Shown: piece after piece, positions 21,507 through 25,753 of the stretch | Position numbering within the stretch: the first letter of the stretch is position 1 | Layout: the number at the start of each line of letters is the position of its first letter | Assembly: GCA_050741915.1 (NCBI GenBank) | Contig: JBOGEX010000116.1 | Location: forward strand, 1 to 25,753 | Direction of reading: 5' to 3' | DNA: 25,753 nt | Origin: JACCTH01 sp050741915 | Lineage (GTDB): Bacteria; Actinomycetota; Acidimicrobiia; Spongiisociales; ZC4RG35 | The notes under the pieces: generated by a model | Databases searched by the model: none | What the model was told of the DNA's origin: nothing | Seen by the model: only the letters and a program-made list of their open reading frames with translations | Program-made: the position numbers and the translations under genes

Positions 21507-21884
21507 TCAAGAGTCCGAGTAGAAGGCCTCTTGGACTCGTGGATCGCCCTGGAAGTAGGCGTCGACGATGAAGCCGTCTTCGATGTGGAACACGTAGGCG
21601 ACGCGATCCTCCAGAGAGCGATCTCCGAGTTTGGCTTTGGTGAGCTGCAGGATCACGGTGTGGCGGTCGTTGGCGAGAACGTCGTGGACCTCGATATGGA
21701 GGGTGTTCTTGGTCAGAGCGCGTAGTTGCTCGACCACCGAGCGGATAGCATCTCTTCCCTCAATCTGACCATCTGCGCCGTGGAGGACAGCATCCTCGGC
21801 GAAGGAAACCAGGAACCCGTCGATGTCCCCTTCGTTGAACGCCCGATAGGCGTCACGGACCAACGTCTCATTTGGATGAGTCAT
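21507..21884 (-). CDS. SnoaL-like / NTF2-fold protein
   Basis: From ATG 21884 the product is 125 residues with the NTF2-like pattern: ETLVRDAYRAFNEGDIDGFL, SFAEDAVLHGADGQIEGRDA, IRSVVEQLRAL, VILQLTKAKLGDRSLEDRVA and HIEDGFIVDAYFQGDP. Reverse-frame sequence upstream is not family-like, so this start is preferred although its ribosome site is weak. Members include polyketide cyclases, ketosteroid isomerase relatives and many unknowns. It is the only reverse-strand gene lying between two same-orientation repeat copies (5 and 6). Confidence 0.9.
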   Translation of the reverse strand: MTHPNETLVRDAYRAFNEGDIDGFLVSFAEDAVLHGADGQIEGRDAIRSVVEQLRALTKNTLHIEVHDVLANDRHTVILQLTKAKLGDRSLEDRVAYVFHIEDGFIVDAYFQGDPRVQEAFYSDS

Positions 21885-21934
21885 CTGCGATGAGGGTACC
21901 CAGCCGGGAGCCGAGCGATCCCGCTGCTCTTTAC

Positions 21935-21999
21935 GTGCCGCTATGCGCTCCCACGGTGGGATGATCGTTACGACGCGAGATTTGTTGATCTGGCGCTGG
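21935..21999 (+). repeat. 62-bp intergenic repeat, copy 6
   Basis: It starts GTGCCGCTATGCG, has ATCGTTACGACG at offset 30 and GATTTGTTGATCTGGCG at the end; TTGAT is at offset 50. TCG-TTA-CGA preserves a small hairpin at the position of GCG-TTAT-CGC in copy 1. It is in the same orientation as the other copies although the genes on both sides are on the reverse strand. Confidence 0.65.
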
Positions 22000-22054
22000 T
22001 TAGCGACGGCCCTCGTCCATGATGTCTGAAGGCGAGAGCCGAGCGGGCCCACGA

Positions 22055-22504
22055 CTATCCGGACCCGGGAAGCGCCTCCTCGGTGATCCACGCTTCCTCG
22101 AGGAAAGGCGTGGCGGTCTTGAACTCGACCACTGAGTGAATGTTGCCGGCCGGGTCGGTGAACCAGGCGATCTCCCGATCCGGACCCCGAACGATGCCCT
22201 TCTCGTCGGTCCCATAGTCGTCATAGCGAAGGAAGCGCACCCCCGCCTCGCCGAGACTGTCGACTGCCTTGTCGATGTCGGCCACCACGAAGTTGAGGAT
22301 CGTGTAGGTGGCCGGAATGTGGTCCGGTTTGGGATAGACCAGGATGTCGTTGCCGTCCACCGGGTGGAGGATCAGCACACCTCCGTCATCTCGGTCGACC
22401 TCGAGGCGATCGGCCTCGATGCCGAGCTGGTCGTGATAGAACGCAGCAGCCTTCTTCACGTCATCGATTGAGAAACTGGTCCCCACGCTTGAGTACTCGA
22501 ACAT
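22055..22504 (-). CDS. VOC-family (glyoxalase-like) protein
   Basis: I choose ATG 22504, which follows GAGGAGG at seven bases; a longer start at 22534 would include that site. The 149-residue protein has the one-domain VOC pattern SSVGTSFSIDDVKKAAAFYH, QLGIEADRL, YTILNFVVADIDKAVDSLGE and WFTDPAGNIHSVVEF (DPxGN signature). Substrate unknown. It lies 103 bases downstream of the methyltransferase gene on the same strand and could be the last gene of that operon. Confidence 0.9.
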   Translation of the reverse strand: MFEYSSVGTSFSIDDVKKAAAFYHDQLGIEADRLEVDRDDGGVLILHPVDGNDILVYPKPDHIPATYTILNFVVADIDKAVDSLGEAGVRFLRYDDYGTDEKGIVRGPDREIAWFTDPAGNIHSVVEFKTATPFLEEAWITEEALPGSG

Positions 22505-22607
22505 CACTGCCTCCTCGTCCTCGATGCTCACCATGAGAGATAGCGGGTCGACGAGACCCTGTCATCGGGGAAACCACCATTTCCTGTGAGCAGTGGTCTA
22601 GGTAGTT

Positions 22608-23390
22608 CTACGTAGACGGCTTGGCTGCCGTGACGATGTGTGCAGAAACCGGGATCTCGACCTCGCCGTCGCCGGTGAGGTGGTCTTGGATGGCCGCCTC
22701 GACGTCGGTGGCAAACGCTGCAACAGAGGTGTCGTCGAAGCGGGCGGCCAGCCGGGAAGTGGCTCTCACCTCCATCTCGACGAAGACGGCGGGCGAACGG
22801 AACCGTTGTACTCCCTCCACTGTCTCCAGGGTGATCGCCTCCAGGCCGGCTCCGGAGAAGATCCGCTTCAACTTCCCCGGGTGACCCAAGACGAACCGCG
22901 ATTCGATGATGTGGCTGGCGTCTGAATCAAGATTACGTGAGGCCAGCTCGGCTAACCGTTGGTAGGCAGGAGGAATGCCGCCCGGTACTCCGACCGCCAG
23001 GGTCCCACCGGGTCGGAGCACCCGCCACATCTCGGTGAGGGCCTTCTCCCTGTCGGGGAAGAACATGAGAGCGAACTGACTCACCGCCCGATCGAAGGCC
23101 CCATCGGGGAAAGGGAGCTCCACTGCATCGCCGAGATACCAATCGAGCTCCGGGGCGATACGCCGAGCCACCGCAAGCATCTCTTCGCTGATGTCAATAC
23201 CTGCGACGTTGCCCTCTTCACCGACACGACGAGCGCACTCCCGGGCGACGACTCCCGTCCCGCATCCGACGTCGAGGACTCGGTCGCCGGTCCCCACCTT
23301 GGCGGCGTCGGACAGAAATTTGGCGAGATCCTCGAGCAACCATGACTCTTTCCCACGCTCGTACCACTCGGCCGCTTCAGGATGGCTCAT
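22608..23390 (-). CDS. Class I SAM-dependent methyltransferase (UbiE/Methyltransf_11 type)
   Basis: Start ATG 23390 gives 260 residues beginning MSHPEAAEWYERGKESW; the longer upstream frame overlaps the LuxR gene. The SAM site is VLDVGCGTGVVARECARR (motif I), with AGIDISEEMLAVARR (motif II acidic residue), GDAVELPFPDGAFDRAVSQF and EMWRVLRPGGTLAVG (post-motif). Substrate unknown. It follows the LuxR regulator by four bases, so the regulator and enzyme are cotranscribed and the methyltransferase may be under its control. Confidence 0.93.
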   Translation of the reverse strand: MSHPEAAEWYERGKESWLLEDLAKFLSDAAKVGTGDRVLDVGCGTGVVARECARRVGEEGNVAGIDISEEMLAVARRIAPELDWYLGDAVELPFPDGAFDRAVSQFALMFFPDREKALTEMWRVLRPGGTLAVGVPGGIPPAYQRLAELASRNLDSDASHIIESRFVLGHPGKLKRIFSGAGLEAITLETVEGVQRFRSPAVFVEMEVRATSRLAARFDDTSVAAFATDVEAAIQDHLTGDGEVEIPVSAHIVTAAKPST

Positions 23391-23394
23391 TGAT

Positions 23395-25080
23395 TCACAC
23401 CAGCCCTTGTCGGTGGGCATAGGACGTGGCACCAGACCGGGAAGACACCCCCAACTTGGTGAGGATGTTGCTGACATGGGTGTCGACCGTCCTCACTGAC
23501 ACCACCAGCTCTTCGGCAATCTGCGCATTGGTCATACCTCCAGCCACCAGCCGGAGCACCTCCAGCTCGCGATCGGTTAGCCCGTGCTGTGACCGAGGAT
23601 GCTCGCCGAGCAGCGACTCAACCTCAGCCAGATGGGGTCGAGCCTTCAGCCGGGTGAGGATGCTGTGGGCGGTCTCCAGCTCCATGACCGCAGTCGCTTC
23701 ATCGTCGAGAGCCCGGCACGACCGGGCGATGAGCACCCGAGTGCGGGCCTCCTCGAAGGGGAGGTCGAGATGGCGCCACACCCTGCTGGCTCGCCGACAC
23801 AACTCGAGAGCGGCAAGGGGCTGTCCCTCAGCAACCAGCACTGTCGCTCGGATCTGAGCCGCGGTCGCCTCCAAGACCGGACCACCATACGAGGTTGTGA
23901 TGTCGGCCAGTTCTTCTGCCAACTCGGAAGAGGCCGCAATGTCCCCTGCGGCGAGAAGGATCTCGACCTGAGCCGGGAGCAGCCTGGCCCGTCGCAGGGA
24001 GTCCTGGTGCTCGGCCAGTGCCCGGCCAAGCGAAGCGGCGGCTGCGGAATTGTCGCCCCTCATCATGTGAAGGCGAGCCAACCCGGGCTGGGGGTCGTGA
24101 CCCAATCTCGCCGATTCCCGGTACATCTCCTCTGCGGCCGCCAGCTCCCCGCGGAGCCGGTGGACCTCCGCCAGCTGGTATCTGGCTGCTCCGGCAAGAG
24201 TGGTGTCGTCCTCGGAGAGAGCCCGCTGGACGGCTTGCGTGGCCAGGCCCTGAGCCTCATCCCAGTGCCCGCGAAGTAGGTGTAGCCCTGCCCGGTACAC
24301 CATCTCCCTCGTCCGGAACGAGATCATCCCTTTCTGGGTGTCGCACCACCCCACCAGAAGATCGACCCACTCCTCGAGACGCTCGACGTCGAAGGCTTCC
24401 TCGGCTGCCTCCACCGCCGAGGAGAGCACCATCCCTGCAATCGGAGCGGAGACCCGTCCCGAAGCCGCTTCGCTGGTCGCCTGCTGGAGCCGTTCCGTCC
24501 CCTCCTCGACCCGGGCAGATCTCACCAGGGCCCGGCCCTCGATCACCAGGGCGAAGGCCACCAGATCCGGCTCGTCATTACGACGCCCGATCTCGGTGGC
24601 ACGGGCCGCCGAACGGCCCGCGCCTTCGGGGTTGCCTCCAATGGCGAGCTGCTCGTAGGCCTCCGGGATCAGCAGATAACCGAGCTCGGCGCCCTCCTCA
24701 TCACCGGCGAGGTGGGTCCATGCACGAACCACCCATGCGGTGCACCCGCTCATCGAGGCGGGGAGACACCCTCCAGCCTGGGTGATCTCGGTGGTGCTGA
24801 TCCGATCGAGACCCAACCTCACCGCACACCGAGCAGCCCGGCGGGCTTCACCCTTCTGCACGTAGACGTGATACGCCCGCATGCGGGCACTCCGGGACTC
24901 TTCACGATTACCGGTGAGGAACGCCGAGGTGGCCAGGAGCTCCAGGTCCTCGGCGGCCAACGCCGACACCTGGTCGATCCGGCTCAGGATCTCATAGGCC
25001 TCCCCCCAATCGAGACGAGAGGCAACCTCCCGGGCGCGCTCGACCTCCGCAATAGCGGTCGAGGATTGCTCCCGCTCCAT
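23395..25080 (-). CDS. LuxR-family regulator with N-terminal TPR-like domain
   Basis: The 561-residue protein is mostly alpha-helical repeats (Ala/Glu/Leu-rich pairs such as AARCAVRLGLDRI, ATEIGRRNDEPDLVAFALVI, YQLAEVHRLRGELAAAEEMY and AAASLGRALAEHQDSLRRAR) of TPR type, from about residue 20 to 470. The LuxR helix-turn-helix is at the very end (GLTDRELEVLRLVAGGMTNA then QIAEELVVSVRTVDTHVSNI). There is no N-terminal ATPase domain as in MalT/LAL proteins, so it is a shortened relative. The start is ATG 25080. It leads a short operon with the methyltransferase four bases downstream. Confidence 0.92.
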   Translation of the reverse strand: MEREQSSTAIAEVERAREVASRLDWGEAYEILSRIDQVSALAAEDLELLATSAFLTGNREESRSARMRAYHVYVQKGEARRAARCAVRLGLDRISTTEITQAGGCLPASMSGCTAWVVRAWTHLAGDEEGAELGYLLIPEAYEQLAIGGNPEGAGRSAARATEIGRRNDEPDLVAFALVIEGRALVRSARVEEGTERLQQATSEAASGRVSAPIAGMVLSSAVEAAEEAFDVERLEEWVDLLVGWCDTQKGMISFRTREMVYRAGLHLLRGHWDEAQGLATQAVQRALSEDDTTLAGAARYQLAEVHRLRGELAAAEEMYRESARLGHDPQPGLARLHMMRGDNSAAAASLGRALAEHQDSLRRARLLPAQVEILLAAGDIAASSELAEELADITTSYGGPVLEATAAQIRATVLVAEGQPLAALELCRRASRVWRHLDLPFEEARTRVLIARSCRALDDEATAVMELETAHSILTRLKARPHLAEVESLLGEHPRSQHGLTDRELEVLRLVAGGMTNAQIAEELVVSVRTVDTHVSNILTKLGVSSRSGATSYAHRQGLV

Positions 25081-25134
25081 ACGCCAACTCTACGCGGCGG
25101 CCTCTGTCCCCCGAGGACCTCACGTCGAGTCCAG

Positions 25135-25196
25135 CCGCTCCTGCATATTCACAGCGCATAACGCGCGGCGGCCTCTCACGAAATCGGCCGGAACAC
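25135..25196 (-). repeat. Possible reverse-orientation copy of the 62-bp repeat
   Basis: Read on the reverse strand from 25196, the sequence begins GTGTTCCGGCCGAT, contains GCGCGTTATGCGC (small hairpin) at about offset 31, and GTGAATATGCAGGAGCGG at the end. Spacing is close to but not identical with the forward copies, so assignment is tentative. It lies just upstream of the LuxR gene. Confidence 0.35.
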
Positions 25197-25207
25197 CCGT
25201 CCTCGAT

Positions 25208-25222
25208 CCGGCATTATGCCGG
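25208..25222. repeat. Perfect palindrome downstream of the recombinase gene
   Basis: CCGGCATTATGCCGG is a perfect 7-1-7 palindrome 42 bases after the recombinase stop codon. It may be a terminator stem, or part of the element end or recombinase binding site. Confidence 0.7.
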
Positions 25223-25264
25223 TAATCCTGTCAAGCGGTCTTTGGTGGATGGGGGTGGTGGTGG

Positions 25265-25753
25265 TCATGGTGTCGTCTCTTGATGAAGCCGTTGGAGGAG
25301 TCCGCTGAAGAGGGCGGCACGCTGGGGTTGGTCGTGTCCGGCGGCGTGGTCGTGTTGGCGTTGGAGGGTGGGGGCGAACTCGATGGCGACTGCGAAGTGG
25401 ACACAGGTTTCGCAGATCGATTCGAAGGCGCAGTCGAGCTGGGCGGGCCGGTTGCACCATCCGTTGCCGAGCATCCGTTGATGTTCGGTGCGGAGCCGTT
25501 TCATGTTGGGGCCTTCGGCGTCGGCGGCGAGGCGGTTGGTGTAAAGGTTTTCGACTTGGTCGGTGACGGCGAAGTATTCGTCGGCGACGGTGCGGTCGGC
25601 GATCCGGGCGTAGGTCATGGTCATCTCGAGGGTCTTATGGCCGAGGAGGGCGGCGACGGCTTCGAGACGCATCCCCCGGTTGATGGCTTGGGTGGCGAGG
25701 GTGTGGCGGAGCTGGTGGGGGTGGACGTGGCCGACCCCGGCCTGTTTGGCGAC
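25265..25753 (-). CDS. Tyrosine recombinase/integrase, Tn554-type C-terminal half (5' truncated by window)
   Basis: The frame is open to the window edge and encodes the last 162 residues of a tyrosine recombinase. The catalytic His-x-x-Arg is HQLRHTLATQ, the second His is in LLGHKTLEMT, and the nucleophile Tyr is in MTMTYARIAD. A C-terminal extension follows with a Cys cluster (CNRPAQLDCAFESICETCVH), which I know from integrases of Tn554-like transposons and related actinobacterial elements, not from phage lambda-type or IntI integrases. Such elements usually carry two or three recombinase genes in tandem; the others would lie beyond the right edge. The stop is 25265. Confidence 0.9.
   Translation of the reverse strand, partial: VAKQAGVGHVHPHQLRHTLATQAINRGMRLEAVAALLGHKTLEMTMTYARIADRTVADEYFAVTDQVENLYTNRLAADAEGPNMKRLRTEHQRMLGNGWCNRPAQLDCAFESICETCVHFAVAIEFAPTLQRQHDHAAGHDQPQRAALFSGLLQRLHQETTP

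Noticed and set aside
18082..21999. The repeat array as a classical integron
   Set aside because: I find no RYYYAAC/GTTRRRY core pairs at attC spacing, and the only recombinase in the window is not of IntI type. The array is therefore reported without that label.
1..25753. CRISPR arrays, rRNA genes and complete insertion sequences
   Set aside because: No regularly spaced short direct repeats, rRNA signatures or transposase genes with terminal inverted repeats were seen.

Overview
The window is bacterial, GC-rich chromosomal DNA, most likely from an actinobacterium. An Acidimicrobiia-like lineage is my inference, not a demonstrated placement. The evidence is frequent GTG/TTG starts, the order prfB-ftsE-ftsX-M23 peptidase-smpB-ssrA, a metallo-beta-lactamase/rph/rdgB operon arranged as in mycobacteria (Rv1339-Rv1340-Rv1341), a GAAC-N4-GTTC SOS-type box and an Rv2578c-type radical SAM protein.

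Left part (1-12.6 kb, mostly core): the secA 3' end; a short, probably truncated collagen-like surface gene; prfB with a textbook +1 programmed frameshift; the overlapping division operon ftsE-ftsX-M23 peptidase running into smpB; then the tmRNA gene. Beyond the tmRNA 3' end and pointing back at it lie a frameshifted HNH endonuclease gene and a radical SAM gene carrying a 345-residue intein with a LAGLIDADG homing endonuclease. The intein sits exactly at the third iron-sulfur cysteine. A LexA-like box separates this gene from a divergent acyl-CoA dehydrogenase. pdxH, an Rv1339-like hydrolase, rph and rdgB follow as a tight operon.

Middle part (12.6-17.9 kb, accessory): a multiply broken reverse-strand gene, a frameshifted HD-GYP/LuxR regulator, an alpha/beta hydrolase with a 25-bp tandem duplication at its 3' end, and a PadR regulator with its operators. 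One palindrome lies in front of padR, and two sit in the -35/-10 region of the promoter driving a cupin-VOC gene pair. Next come a sigma-factor-like scrap, a nested inverted repeat and the 3' half of a tRNA-Leu gene, which looks like an attachment-site scar.

Right part (17.9-25.75 kb): a run of single small genes (membrane proteins, SRPBCC, alpha/beta hydrolase, SnoaL-like). Each is separated from the next by one copy of a degenerate intergenic repeat of about 62 bp, with at least six copies in the same orientation. This cassette-like layout is the most unusual feature of the window. It is followed on the reverse strand by a LuxR regulator-methyltransferase operon with a VOC gene downstream, and by the C-terminal half of a Tn554-type tyrosine recombinase at the right edge. 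The tRNA scar, the repeats and the recombinase suggest a mobile or modular region, but that link is inference.
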